From contig CP172318.1 of NCBI GenBank assembly GCA_044336205.1, positions 1,054,001 to 1,118,000 of the forward strand: a stretch of DNA of 64,000 nucleotides, read 5' to 3'. The notes under the pieces were generated by a model. It did not search any database and had not been told where the DNA came from. It saw nothing but the letters and a program-made list of their open reading frames with translations. Within the stretch, counting starts at the first letter, position 1. Each line of letters opens with the position of its first letter. The stretch comes from Ruoffia sp044336205 (GTDB taxonomy: Bacteria; Bacillota; Bacilli; Lactobacillales; Aerococcaceae). Positions 36,478-45,473 of this stretch are shown here, piece by piece. Position numbers and translations under genes: made by a program.

Positions 36478-37101
36478 TTATTCCCATATGTTTATAGCAT
36501 TCTGCTCTGCTTTTTTCTGAGCTTGTTTTAGCAACTCTTCATAAGAATTATTAGGTGGGTTAATGTATCTAACATCTGCTAGACCTTCTTCCACTAGTCT
36601 CTCATTAAGTAACACTTCATCCGCATATACATAAGCTAAGACACGATTGTAATTATCGGTGGATGGACCTACATCTAATTCAATGTATACTTGTTCAGCT
36701 TCAAATAGATAATTCTCATTGGCTAATTTAGCTTCAACGGCATATTGCTCAGGACTACCTTCATTATAATTCATCTCAGGTGCGTTAATCATCAAGTATC
36801 TCACCGCAAACTTATGATTATTCAACCTGACTTTAATCGTATCCCCGTCATTAACAGAAACAACTTCTACAGGAATCTTTTTTTGTTTAGGTAAGACTTC
36901 AAAGTTATTGCCATTAAATTCTTCTTCAATCAGGATACTTTCTTCATAGTTAATTGTTCCTTGATGATAATCAAAATCTAGTAAATCAGGGAAAAATATC
37001 CATAAAGAAAGAATGATAACCCCTGTTATTATCAAATTTTTATTATATTCTTTATTCTTACGCTTTGTATGTTGTCCTTTCTTAGTCGATGTTTTTTTCA
37101 A
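36478..37101 (-). CDS. Membrane-anchored thermonuclease (SNase family)
   Basis: 207-aa protein: lysine-rich cytoplasmic N-terminus, one membrane segment (about 24-41), then an SNase domain from about residue 75. Motifs: VVSVNDGDTIKV, RYLMINAPE (first catalytic Arg) and NYNRVLAYVYAD (second catalytic Arg), plus LVEEGLADV. The sequence supports an active nuclease exposed outside the membrane. TTG start at 37101, 6 bases after a GGGGGG stretch; no ATG alternative keeps the membrane anchor. Confidence 0.83.
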   Translation of the reverse strand: MKKTSTKKGQHTKRKNKEYNKNLIITGVIILSLWIFFPDLLDFDYHQGTINYEESILIEEEFNGNNFEVLPKQKKIPVEVVSVNDGDTIKVRLNNHKFAVRYLMINAPEMNYNEGSPEQYAVEAKLANENYLFEAEQVYIELDVGPSTDNYNRVLAYVYADEVLLNERLVEEGLADVRYINPPNNSYEELLKQAQKKAEQNAINIWE

Positions 37102-37208
37102 CTTAACCCCCCATTATAGTTGTGAATATAGAATAAATTATAACATAACCATTAAATATTTTTAAGTTTATCTTAGATAATTCTAATCAAAATCCCAGAT
37201 AATCAAAA

Positions 37209-37663
37209 TTAAGTCATTTCATCTTCTGGTGTTTGTTGTATTCGAACATCAATCCCTGATGATTTTAGCTTTCTTAACCAATTGATTTCCTCCTCAGTTA
37301 ACGCCACCCCTGGCGCCAACAGCTTACTATAATGAGATGAAATTACACTTGAGATTATTATCTTTGGGAAATTAAAACCTAATTGATAAAGCCAAATTAG
37401 ATCTCTCAAAGATTCAACAATTACTAAAATGTTTTGTTTGGATTAATTTCATTTATCTTACAAGTAGCTGTTTTTACACTGTAATATCTGCAAGTTATTC
37501 CATCTGGAACTACCATATCTAATAATCCTTGTTGCATCTTATTAGTGGATAACTTATCGTTAATAATTATCATTAACGATGCTTGAACCTCCTCACACCA
37601 TAATTCAGCGATCTGGCCATGGAGTAAGTGATTATCCACTAGTGCCATACGTAAGTTCGCCAT
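37209..37663 (-). pseudogene. PTS EIIB of the mannose/fructose/sorbose family, single-base frameshift
   Basis: The first part reads MANLRMALVDNHLLHGQIAE (phosphorylation-site His in LLHGQ, near residue 15) and runs to NPNKTF*. The second frame reads ILVIVESLRDLIWLYQLGF ... PGVALTEEEINWLRKLKSSGIDVRIQQ, the rest of an EIIB. Adding one A to the A4 run at 37432-37435 joins them into a full-length 151-aa EIIB. The family arginine in RVDDRLIHGQ is replaced (LVDNHLLHGQ). No EIIA, EIIC or EIID is nearby. Either a sequencing error or a recently lost orphan EIIB. A divergent AraC-type regulator gene lies next to it. Confidence 0.75.
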
Positions 37664-37871
37664 AACTATGACCAATCCTTTCTAACGTTGTTAATAAATA
37701 TCAAATAAAATCATACGATTGCTAATCTAACATTAATTGTGTCAATTTGGTATAGTGATTATCAATAACATGACACAGTACATCTGTTAATTAAGATAAG
37801 CACTAGCTTATGTATACTTTTTAAGTTATAATGTTATCATAAATAATATCTGCTTTTAGAAGAGGTGAAAT

Positions 37872-39041
37872 ATGTACTTAAAAACAACGTCAAATACACA
37901 ATCTGAATTTTATACTATCATCGATGAAAACTCTATTGGAAAGTCAATTAAAAATAATCGACGTATGTTAATTCAGAAAGGAGAATCTGAGTTATTCTTT
38001 CAGTTTAAACATGCTGTGCGTCTAACTGTCGACAGTGGTTTAGCTCTAATCGTTCTAACAGATAACTATGAAGATAATGAAAGTTATCAGGAATTTGTCT
38101 TAACTAATAGTATTGACTTAATCCCTGGTGTCTTTTTTAATACTCTGGCAATCACTGATGACTGTAGTATATATATGGAACCCTTAGGCAAAGAACCACC
38201 CATAACAGTTCCAACCGATCAAAAAATTTCGGTAAAGAAATATCAAAAACAAATAAGTATTGATCGTCTTCATACTATATTCTATCAAGTCAAAATGGCT
38301 CCCTATCAAAGTATGTCACTTCCTGGAGATTATTATGAGCTTATCATTGTTGACCAGGGAGAGTTAATCCATAAAGTGGAAGATGAAGATTATATTGCTC
38401 GTAAAAATGATTGTTTTATCTACCAACCAGGCCAAACACGAAGACAAAGAATTGAATCTGAAGGGGTTACTTCCTACTTATCTATCTTATTCGATGCAAC
38501 AGGTCTACCAGGCTCTGTTACAAATCAATTGTTTCAACTAGGAACACATAATAGTCAACTCATTGAACGCATTATTCAACTAGCTAATACCGAAGTCAAT
38601 GCAGCATACAGTACGGATGAAATTTTATTGAATTTAAAAGCGATTTTACTGAAGATGGTTCAAGTAGAAGGAAATTATAATGAAAATCCAACTACTTCTA
38701 TGCGTGAGAACTATGAGAGTGAACTCTTCCAAACAATGGTTAGTTTCCTAGACGCTAATGTAGAAGAACAAAATCAAGTGAGTGATTTAGTAGATCACTT
38801 CTCACTTTCAAGATCTACCATTCAATCTCTTTTTAACAAATATGCTAATACAACACCTAAAAATTATATTAATAGTTTGCGTTTAAATCGAAGTAAAGAA
38901 ATGATTAGAGAAACGCAAATGACGCTCTCGCAAATTGCAGATTATTTAGGGTATGGGTCAATTCAATACTTCTCTCGTGCTTTTAGTAAAGAATTTGGTA
39001 TAAGTCCGTCTACCTATGCAAAATCTATCGTAAATAATTAA
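37872..39041 (+). CDS. AraC-family transcriptional regulator
   Basis: 389-aa regulator. The C-terminal 100 residues contain two helix-turn-helix units: VSDLVDHFSLSRSTIQSLFNKYANTTPKNYINSLRL and the AraC signature MTLSQIADYLGYGSIQYFSRAFSKEFGISPSTYAKS. Residues about 130-220 look like a cupin-type sensing domain (YYELIIVDQGELIHKVEDEDY, FIYQPGQTRRQRIES), and residues 1-125 may be a second cupin-like module with IDLIPGVFFNTLAI. RBS AGAGGTG. It is divergent from the EIIB gene, its likely target by position only. Confidence 0.88.
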   Translation: MYLKTTSNTQSEFYTIIDENSIGKSIKNNRRMLIQKGESELFFQFKHAVRLTVDSGLALIVLTDNYEDNESYQEFVLTNSIDLIPGVFFNTLAITDDCSIYMEPLGKEPPITVPTDQKISVKKYQKQISIDRLHTIFYQVKMAPYQSMSLPGDYYELIIVDQGELIHKVEDEDYIARKNDCFIYQPGQTRRQRIESEGVTSYLSILFDATGLPGSVTNQLFQLGTHNSQLIERIIQLANTEVNAAYSTDEILLNLKAILLKMVQVEGNYNENPTTSMRENYESELFQTMVSFLDANVEEQNQVSDLVDHFSLSRSTIQSLFNKYANTTPKNYINSLRLNRSKEMIRETQMTLSQIADYLGYGSIQYFSRAFSKEFGISPSTYAKSIVNN

Positions 39042-39069
39042 TTACACTATTTAATTAAAATAATTCACA

Positions 39070-39114
39070 AAAAACTCAGTATTAAAGTAGTCAAAACTTT
39101 AGTACTGAGTTTTT
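39070..39114. terminator. Bidirectional terminator
   Basis: AAAAACTCAGTA-AAAGT pairs with ACTTT-TACTGAGTTTTT between the AraC gene (+) and nrdH (-). Confidence 0.85.
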
Positions 39115-39125
39115 ATACGTTTTAA

Positions 39126-39356
39126 TTAAATAGCTAACTTAGCCAATAAGTCAGGTCTAAAACCATTGAACGCTTCTTCTCCTTCAACTTCTACAACAGG
39201 AAGTGACTGAAAGCCTAGTGATTTTATATGGTTTAATGCATCTTCATCAGCAAAAACATCAAAAGTTGCATAATTGATTCCTTTTTCATCTAAATATTTT
39301 TTTGTGAAGTTGCATTGCATGCAATTTGGTTTTGAATATACTGTAATTTTTGGCAT
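39126..39356 (-). CDS. nrdH: NrdH-type glutaredoxin-like protein
   Basis: 76-aa redoxin with active site CMQC in YSKPNCMQCNFTKKYL and FQSLPVVEV. Members reduce class Ib ribonucleotide reductase (NrdEF) with electrons from thioredoxin reductase. nrdE, nrdF and nrdI are not in this window. RBS GAAGGAAA. Confidence 0.87.
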   Translation of the reverse strand: MPKITVYSKPNCMQCNFTKKYLDEKGINYATFDVFADEDALNHIKSLGFQSLPVVEVEGEEAFNGFRPDLLAKLAI

Positions 39357-39405
39357 TTGTTTTCCTTCTTTCTATTTATCTCTGTATATATAATAACTGA
39401 TAAAA

Positions 39406-39462
39406 ACAAAAAATCAACTATATATCGTGTTCGTTATTAATTTACACACAATATATAGTTGT
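39406..39462 (-). terminator. Terminator of the trpXYZ-type operon
   Basis: CAACTATATAT pairs with ATATATAGTTG, with an inner GTGT/ACAC helix; on the minus strand it is followed by ATTTTTTG. Confidence 0.72.
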
Positions 39463-39494
39463 TTGGTTAAGTCTTTTCAATTCAGAATTGATTG

Positions 39495-40283
39495 TTAAGC
39501 ATTTGCATCTATCTCTACCATTTTTTCAAGTAATTCATGTAAATCACCAATTTGTAAAGATTCTTTTTCTTCATTGCTATATATTTTTGCAATTTTACCT
39601 TGATGTAATGCAACAATTCGATCAGCATACTTTAGTGCATCTTGCATATGGTGTGTAATCATCAGTGTTGTAAGATGATTATCTTTAACCATTTTATGTG
39701 TCATTTCCATCACTTGTTTTGCCGTACGTGGATCTAAGGCTGAAGTATGTTCATCAAGTAACAATAATTCTGGTTGTTGAAGTGTTGCCATAACTAATGA
39801 GATAGTTTGACGCTGTCCACCAGATAGATGTTCAATGGGTAAGTCTAATCTTTTCTCCAAATCAAGATTAAATTGAGCAACATATTGACCTATCTTATCT
39901 TTATTTTCTTGATTTAATGAAAAAGATAAACCTCTTTTTTGGCCTCGCTTTTTTGCTAGCATCATATTTTCAAAAACAGTCATACGTGGTGCAGTACCCA
40001 TGTTAGGATCTTGGAAAACTCTTGCTACAATGCTTGCCCGTTCAACTTGAGGAATATCGGTTATATCTTTTGAATTTAAATGAATTAAACCGCTATCTAA
40101 CTTAATATGACCCGTTAAGGCATTGAATAACGTTGATTTTCCTGCACCATTCGTTCCTATAATCGCAATAATTTCCCCCTTATTAACAGTTAAATTAATA
40201 TCTTGAAGCCCTTGAACAATATCTCCTGTTTTTCTTTGAAAGACTTTAGATAATTCATTCAATACTAAATATTTTTCTGTCAT
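39495..40283 (-). CDS. ABC transporter ATP-binding protein, tryptophan uptake type (TrpZ-like)
   Basis: 262-aa ABC ATPase: Walker A GTNGAGKST (about 40-48), Q-loop VFQDPNMGT, signature HLSGGQRQTISL, Walker B LLLLDEHTSALD (Glu present). The H-switch ITHHMQDAL is intact. The neighbours and the Trp leader peptide upstream mark it as the ATPase of a TrpXYZ-type importer. It follows the permease gene by 14 bases. Confidence 0.88.
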   Translation of the reverse strand: MTEKYLVLNELSKVFQRKTGDIVQGLQDINLTVNKGEIIAIIGTNGAGKSTLFNALTGHIKLDSGLIHLNSKDITDIPQVERASIVARVFQDPNMGTAPRMTVFENMMLAKKRGQKRGLSFSLNQENKDKIGQYVAQFNLDLEKRLDLPIEHLSGGQRQTISLVMATLQQPELLLLDEHTSALDPRTAKQVMEMTHKMVKDNHLTTLMITHHMQDALKYADRIVALHQGKIAKIYSNEEKESLQIGDLHELLEKMVEIDANA

Positions 40284-40297
40284 ATTCTTCAGCCTTT

Positions 40298-41188
40298 CTA
40301 TAATTTTTTAACTTTGACTTTATTCATTCCAAGCTTTTTGCTTATGGCTGGTAGTGCAAGGAATATAGCTAAGATAAGCGCTGATACAACTTTGAAGTCA
40401 TTAGGGTTAAATCCAAGTTGTAAAACAAACACGATAATTAAACGATATAGTACTGAACCAATTATAACGGATATAAATCGCGCTGATAATGTCAGTTGAC
40501 CTCTGAACACAACTTCTCCGATAACGATCGACGCCATCGCTACTACAACCGTGCCGGTTCCCATCTGAACATCGGAAAAACCATTATCTTGGGCAACTAA
40601 AGCACCACTCAATGCGATTAATCCATTAGCAAGCATTAATGCAAGTCGTTTCATACTGTCCGTCTTAATACCGAATGAGCTGGCCATAATTTCATTATCA
40701 CCTGTTGCAATAATCGCTTGGCCTAAATCAGTTTTAAATAAGAAAGTCATAAGAATAATAACTAAAACTACCATAGCAATCCCAACGACAAAGCGTTGAG
40801 TTTGCGCACTTTCAATAATCAATGAAAAGTAACTATAAATTGTATCAAACCCTCTTAAGCTTAAGTTTGGACTTCCCATTACTCTGAGATTAATTGAATA
40901 AAATCCCGTGAAAGAAATGATACTCGCTAAGAGACTAGGAATCTCGAAGTAAGTAGTCATAACCCCTGTAACAAGTCCAGCCAACATACCAGCTATGATG
41001 GAAACGAAGGTCGCCAAAATAGGATTAACTCCCATCGTAATTAAAGTAACGGCGGAGGCAGCTCCTAATGTGAAGGATGCCTCGCTCGTTAAATCAGCAA
41101 ATCTTAAAATTCTAAAACTTATGAACAATCCTAATCCCATGATTCCCCATAAAATTCCTTGATATACAGCACTTAAATAAATCATCAT
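40298..41188 (-). CDS. ABC transporter permease, tryptophan uptake type (TrpY-like)
   Basis: 296-aa branched-chain-amino-acid-type permease with about 8 to 9 membrane segments (YQGILWGIMGLGLFISFRIL; DLTSEASFTLGAASAVTLI; MASIVIGEVVFRGQL). It belongs to the group found with ABC_sub_bind-family binding proteins. It lies between the binding-protein and ATPase genes, 9 and 14 bases from them, so the three are one operon. Confidence 0.86.
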   Translation of the reverse strand: MMIYLSAVYQGILWGIMGLGLFISFRILRFADLTSEASFTLGAASAVTLITMGVNPILATFVSIIAGMLAGLVTGVMTTYFEIPSLLASIISFTGFYSINLRVMGSPNLSLRGFDTIYSYFSLIIESAQTQRFVVGIAMVVLVIILMTFLFKTDLGQAIIATGDNEIMASSFGIKTDSMKRLALMLANGLIALSGALVAQDNGFSDVQMGTGTVVVAMASIVIGEVVFRGQLTLSARFISVIIGSVLYRLIIVFVLQLGFNPNDFKVVSALILAIFLALPAISKKLGMNKVKVKKL

Positions 41189-41197
41189 CGTTACTGA

Positions 41198-42196
41198 CTA
41201 CTCCTCATCTAGACGGTATTTGACGTCTTGGACTTCTGCTTTAAGTTCGTCACTTATCTCAATGTTTAAGTGAGCTGCTGTATCAAAGTTTACAACAGAT
41301 TGTAAATCTTCTAAGAAATGTACTGGAATGTCTCCAGGATTCTCACCATCAATAACTTTTTGAGCTACTTGAGCCCCTAACAAGCCGATGTCTTTTTGAT
41401 TAATTGCTACCGCAGACAACGCACCCTGCTCCACCATACGATCTACTGTGGTAAATACTGGTATACCAGCCATATCAGTTGCATCAACGAGTGTCTCGAA
41501 CGCACTTGCAATCGTATTGTCTGAACCTACATAAATCGCATCCACTTGGCTAGATAAATTCTGTGCAACTAATTGCATATCAAGGGTAGAGGCTAGTCCT
41601 TCGATTTGCACTTCAAGTCCTAATTCCTCAGCAACATCTCGAGCTGCTTCTGTCTCAGCTAAAGAATTGTCTTCGCTTGTCGTATAAATCATTCCGATTT
41701 TTTTAACTTCGGGTTTTAGTTTTAAAAGTAAGTTGAATTGGTCTTCATAAGAAACAACATCGCTCACTCCTGTAATATTTTCACCCGGTTGGTCAAGATC
41801 ATCTAAAATACCAGCTGAAACAGGATCAGTAACTCCTACCATAATAATTGGAATTTCATTTGTAACATTTTGAAATGCTTGTGTCACAGGTGTTGTAATG
41901 GCAAAGATCAAGTCTGGTTCTTCCGCGACAACACTTTGAGCAATGCTTGAGAGAATATTAATATCTCCCTCAGCATTTTGGTAATCAATAGTTAAATTCT
42001 CGCCTTCAACATATCCTTGTTCATTTAAACCATCATAGATTCCTTGTCGAATATCATCTAAAGATGGATGTGTCACTAATTGTACCACAGCAACATCTAA
42101 GGTTTCTTCTTGTGCTTGAACCTGATTAGCTAACATTTGACTCATTGTTAAGATGATTAATAATGCAGTGACGATAGTTTTAAATAATTCTTTCAT
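41198..42196 (-). CDS. ABC transporter substrate-binding protein, tryptophan uptake type (TrpX-like)
   Basis: 332-aa binding protein of the ABC_sub_bind (PF04392-type) family. Signal peptide about 1-29 (MKELFKTIVTALLIILTMSQ, then QVQAQEE), without a lipobox cysteine. Domain motifs: VVQLVTHPSLDDIRQGIYDGL, IFAITTPVTQAFQNVT, IPIIMVGVTDPVSAGI, KKIGMIYTTSEDNSLAE, DAIYVGSDNTI. ATG 42196 with AAGGAGA 7 bases upstream; the longer frame to 42373 runs through the leader RNA and is spurious. The leader peptide with Trp codons supports tryptophan as ligand. Confidence 0.88.
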   Translation of the reverse strand: MKELFKTIVTALLIILTMSQMLANQVQAQEETLDVAVVQLVTHPSLDDIRQGIYDGLNEQGYVEGENLTIDYQNAEGDINILSSIAQSVVAEEPDLIFAITTPVTQAFQNVTNEIPIIMVGVTDPVSAGILDDLDQPGENITGVSDVVSYEDQFNLLLKLKPEVKKIGMIYTTSEDNSLAETEAARDVAEELGLEVQIEGLASTLDMQLVAQNLSSQVDAIYVGSDNTIASAFETLVDATDMAGIPVFTTVDRMVEQGALSAVAINQKDIGLLGAQVAQKVIDGENPGDIPVHFLEDLQSVVNFDTAAHLNIEISDELKAEVQDVKYRLDEE

Positions 42197-42216
42197 GATG
42201 TACTCTCCTTTTTTAT

Positions 42217-42249
42217 AAAAAATAGCCGACACATACAAATTATGTGTCG
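42217..42249 (-). terminator. Second hairpin of the trp leader
   Basis: CGACACATA pairs with TATGTGTCG around CAAAT-type loop; on the minus strand it is followed by GCTATTTTTTA just before the RBS. Either a second terminator or part of the switch. Confidence 0.6.
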
Positions 42250-42256
42250 ACTTAAC

Positions 42257-42297
42257 AAAAAACCACATAATTTGTATGAGAACAAATAGTATGTGGT
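42257..42297 (-). terminator. Attenuator terminator of the trp transporter operon
   Basis: On the minus strand CCACAT ... ATTTG pairs with CAAAT ... ATGTGG and is followed by six U. Its 5' arm overlaps two alternative partners: 42371-42382 right after the leader stop, and TATGTGG at 42315-42321. Confidence 0.82.
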
Positions 42298-42382
42298 ACA
42301 CTTGATTTTGAAGCCCACATAGATACAGTTCAGTTAAATTCAAACTGGGCTGTATCCATGGAACAAATTCCAAGTCTACAAC

Positions 42383-42439
42383 CTATCTACGCCAGCTTTG
42401 CCAGATTTTACTTTCTGTGTTGGTTACTTGAAATTTCAT
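42383..42439 (-). CDS. Tryptophan leader peptide of the trpXYZ-type operon
   Basis: 18-residue ORF MKFQVTNTESKIWQSWRR with Trp at positions 13 and 16 (TGG at 42401-42403 and 42392-42394). GAGAGGAG at 42450-42457 lies 10 bases before the ATG. The 12 bases after the stop (42371-42382, GTTGTAGACTTG) can pair in 10 of 12 positions with CAAGTGTACCAC (42293-42304), which includes the 5' arm of the terminator. A ribosome stalled at the Trp codons leaves that segment free, whereas one at the stop codon covers it: classical attenuation. Confidence 0.83.
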   Translation of the reverse strand: MKFQVTNTESKIWQSWRR

Positions 42440-42473
42440 TGTCCAATGGCTCCTCTCTCAATTTGATAACTAC

Positions 42474-42502
42474 ATCATATAGATTCAAATAAACATTGTC
42501 AA
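42474..42502 (-). promoter_or_regulatory. Promoter of the trp transporter operon
   Basis: On the minus strand TTGACA (42497-42502), 17-base spacer, TATGAT (42474-42479); start expected about 10 bases before the leader-peptide RBS. Confidence 0.75.
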
Positions 42503-42689
42503 TACTTTTCTATGAAAATTTTAACCATTTTTTAATAAAAGCCAAAGTGCCATCATAGATAATTACTAGAAAATACAGTACAATAGTTATCTAGCAATGT
42601 TTAACTTTTTATTTTACACCATTATATGACATAACATTCAATTAGCATGAATGAACATGATCATTATTATCATTAAAGGAGGACTGATT

Positions 42690-44396
42690 ATGTCATTTGA
42701 CGGTTTTTATACACATGCTATGACAAAAGAACTTGTTGATACTCTGGTGAATGGTCGTATTCACAAAATCTATCAACCTTATGAGCAAGAATTACAATTA
42801 ACTATACGTGCCAATCGAAAAAATTATCGATTAGAAGCATCAATACACCCTACTTATTATCGTCTACATATCACTCAACATAAATCTACTAACCCTCAAC
42901 ATGCTCCTATGTTTTGCATGTTGCTTCGGAAGCATTTAGAAAATGCAACAATTCTGGACATTAGACAGTATACAAATGATCGTATTATTGTTTTTGAATT
43001 AAGCGGAAGAGATGAGTTAGGTGATTTACAAAGTTATTTATTAATATTTGAATTAATGGGACGTAACAGTAATATCTTGCTAGTTAATCCTAAAACCAAT
43101 CAAATTATTGATTGTATTAAACATATCTCTCCGGCTATGAATCGACACAGAAGTTTAATACCAGGTGCAAAGTATGTACTGCCTCCACAAAATGACAAAC
43201 AAAAGAATTTATTTACTTTCGCACAGGACGAATTGATTCAATTCGCTATCAAACATCAAGAAATGATAGAAGCTGGTCAAGCACACAAATTTATTCAAGG
43301 TATGTCACCGCTTATAAGCCGACAATTAGCAAGTTGGATCACTGATAATCATATGACGCCTTATCAAGCTTTATCTAACTTCATGAATCAATTCAATAAT
43401 ATTCAACCTGTCATTTTTAAAGAAAAAGATCAGATGAAGTTTTATAGTTTTGATTTACCCTACTTACAGACTGATAGACAGTACTTTGATACTTTAGGTG
43501 AATCTTTAGATGCGTATTACAGTGAGAAAGCTCGATTAGATAGAGTTAAACAACTTTCCGGTGACTTTATCCAACGAATCAATCAAATAATTCATAAAGA
43601 CTTAATTAAATTAGACCGTTTAGCCAATGACCGTAAAATTGCAGAAGCTGCCGACACTTATCGATTAAAAGGTGAATTAGTTAATGCTTATATCTACAAA
43701 ATTCAAAAAGGTCAAAGTGAAGTGACCGTTGAGAATTACTATGATAATAATCAGCCATGCACGATTGAATTAGATCCGCGAAAAAGCCCTTCAGAAAATA
43801 GTCAATCTTACTTCAAAAAGTACACTAAGTACCGTGATTCGTTAAATTATATTGATAAACAAGAACAAATGACAAAAGCGGAAATTGATTATCTTGAATC
43901 TATCTTAGTTCAGCTGGAACAAGCTGACATAGAAGATCTAGAAGATATTAAAGATGAGTTAGAACGCGAAGGATACGGTGGGAAACGGAATAAATCTGTT
44001 AAAAAACGAGCTAAATCAACATCAAAACCCCGTCGTTATCAATCAAGTGATGGTGTTATGATTTACGTTGGACGTAATAATAAACAGAATGATGAATTAA
44101 GTCTCAAAAAAGCAAGTAAAAATCATTGGTGGTTGCACACCAAAAACATCCCTGGTGCACACGTAATTGTAGAATCTGACCAACCAAGTGAGCAAACGAT
44201 GTTGGAAGCTGCGTCCATTGCCGCCTACTATTCTAAATCTCAAAACTCTGCGAATGTTCCAGTGGATGCCGTTCAGACTAAACACCTCAGAAAGCCTAAC
44301 GGTGCGAAACCTGGTTTTGTTATCTATGAAGGACAAAATACACTCTATGTTACACCTGTTGAATCAGAAATTAAGCAACTAGAATTGAAAGAATAA
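42690..44396 (+). CDS. rqcH: RqcH / NFACT-family protein (ribosome quality control; fibronectin-binding-like)
   Basis: 568-aa NFACT protein. N-terminal domain MSFDGFYTHAMTKELVDTL ... GRIHKIYQPYEQEL, ELMGRNSNILLV, then helix-hairpin-helix and coiled-coil parts (about 270-430), and the C-terminal NFACT-R domain with YQSSDGVMIYVGRNNKQND, KNHWWLHTKNIPGAHVIVE and KPGFVIYEGQNTLYV. Bacterial members add alanine tails to stalled nascent chains on 50S subunits. Older annotations call it fibronectin-binding protein. ATG 42690 with AAAGGAGG upstream. Confidence 0.88.
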   Translation: MSFDGFYTHAMTKELVDTLVNGRIHKIYQPYEQELQLTIRANRKNYRLEASIHPTYYRLHITQHKSTNPQHAPMFCMLLRKHLENATILDIRQYTNDRIIVFELSGRDELGDLQSYLLIFELMGRNSNILLVNPKTNQIIDCIKHISPAMNRHRSLIPGAKYVLPPQNDKQKNLFTFAQDELIQFAIKHQEMIEAGQAHKFIQGMSPLISRQLASWITDNHMTPYQALSNFMNQFNNIQPVIFKEKDQMKFYSFDLPYLQTDRQYFDTLGESLDAYYSEKARLDRVKQLSGDFIQRINQIIHKDLIKLDRLANDRKIAEAADTYRLKGELVNAYIYKIQKGQSEVTVENYYDNNQPCTIELDPRKSPSENSQSYFKKYTKYRDSLNYIDKQEQMTKAEIDYLESILVQLEQADIEDLEDIKDELEREGYGGKRNKSVKKRAKSTSKPRRYQSSDGVMIYVGRNNKQNDELSLKKASKNHWWLHTKNIPGAHVIVESDQPSEQTMLEAASIAAYYSKSQNSANVPVDAVQTKHLRKPNGAKPGFVIYEGQNTLYVTPVESEIKQLELKE

Positions 44397-44398
44397 TT

Positions 44399-44450
44399 AA
44401 AAGGATTGAATTTCCATCTGTTAAATCGATAGAAATTCAATCCTTTTTTA
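44399..44450. terminator. Bidirectional terminator
   Basis: AAAGGATTGAATTTC pairs with GAAATTCAATCCTTT, flanked by A and T runs, between rqcH (+) and ppaC (-). Confidence 0.88.
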
Positions 44451-44473
44451 TTTAGCTAACTAAATACGTTGAA

Positions 44474-45403
44474 TTAGCTTAAGAAAGCCTCTGTTAATTG
44501 TGGAACGATTTGTTTTTTACGAGATACTACACCATCGAGTGTAATGAAATTATCAACCACTTCTTGTTTAAAAGCTTCTTTAACTTCGTCAAAATGCCCA
44601 CCTAAAACGAATGCAAATGAATTACTTTCTAAAATATCAGTGACTAATAAAACAAATAAATCGTAGTTATTTACTGATATTTCTTTTTGCATTTCTTCAA
44701 GTAACTGTTCTTTTATATTTAACATCTCATCGAAGCCAATCGCATTAACTTGACCAATTCTTACAGAATTGTCATTCATGTTAAAGGTTTTTGCATCTAA
44801 ATTTACCAATTCAGTGGCAGTTTTATTGCTAAGATTTGTTCCTGCTTTTAATAAAGCTAGTCCATACTCATCTAAGTCAACCTCAGCGATTTTCGCCAAT
44901 TTCTTTGCGATTTCTTTGTCTTGTGAAGTTGTCGTCGGTGATTTAAGCAATAAAGTGTCAGAAATAATAGCTGACAACATTAAACCTGCAATATCTTTTG
45001 GAATTTCAATGTCACTCTCTTTAAACAACTTAAAAAGAACACTAGCAGTACTTCCGATAGGCTCTGCGCGATAAAATAAAGGATTAGAAGTCTCGAAATT
45101 AGCAATACGGTGGTGATCTACTACATAGTCTACCTCAACATCTGCAATATCACTCACTGATTGCGTTACTTCGTTATGGTCTACTAAAGCCACACGTTCA
45201 GTTTCATTTGCTACAGTTTCAACCACTCTAGGTTGCTCTACATTAAAATAATCAAGGGCAAAACGAGTTTCATCATTTGCTTCTCCTAAAGCCACTGCTT
45301 CTGCTTTATTTCCAGTTTTTTCTAAGAAATAACTAAAGGCAATCGCTGAAGCAATTGCATCTGTATCTGGATTTTTGTGTCCAAAAACCAAGTATTTTGA
45401 CAT
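44474..45403 (-). CDS. ppaC: Manganese-dependent inorganic pyrophosphatase
   Basis: 309-aa family II pyrophosphatase (DHH/DHHA2). N-terminal DHH domain: FGHKNPDTDAIASAIA, VALVDHNEVTQS, YVVDHHRIANFET; C-terminal DHHA2 domain ends with the substrate-binding SRKKQIVPQL. ATG 45403 has AAGGAGG 8 bases upstream; the longer frame is not supported. Transcribed after parC. Confidence 0.93.
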   Translation of the reverse strand: MSKYLVFGHKNPDTDAIASAIAFSYFLEKTGNKAEAVALGEANDETRFALDYFNVEQPRVVETVANETERVALVDHNEVTQSVSDIADVEVDYVVDHHRIANFETSNPLFYRAEPIGSTASVLFKLFKESDIEIPKDIAGLMLSAIISDTLLLKSPTTTSQDKEIAKKLAKIAEVDLDEYGLALLKAGTNLSNKTATELVNLDAKTFNMNDNSVRIGQVNAIGFDEMLNIKEQLLEEMQKEISVNNYDLFVLLVTDILESNSFAFVLGGHFDEVKEAFKQEVVDNFITLDGVVSRKKQIVPQLTEAFLS

Positions 45404-45473
45404 AACATATTCCTCCTTAATGGTATTACAATAATAGTTTATCATGTTCAATGATAAAATTAAATCTTCAAAA

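Noticed and set aside
41198..42373. Long N-terminal extension of the TrpX-like protein
   Set aside because: The extension reads through the terminators of the leader RNA; the ATG at 42196 has an RBS and a normal signal peptide.
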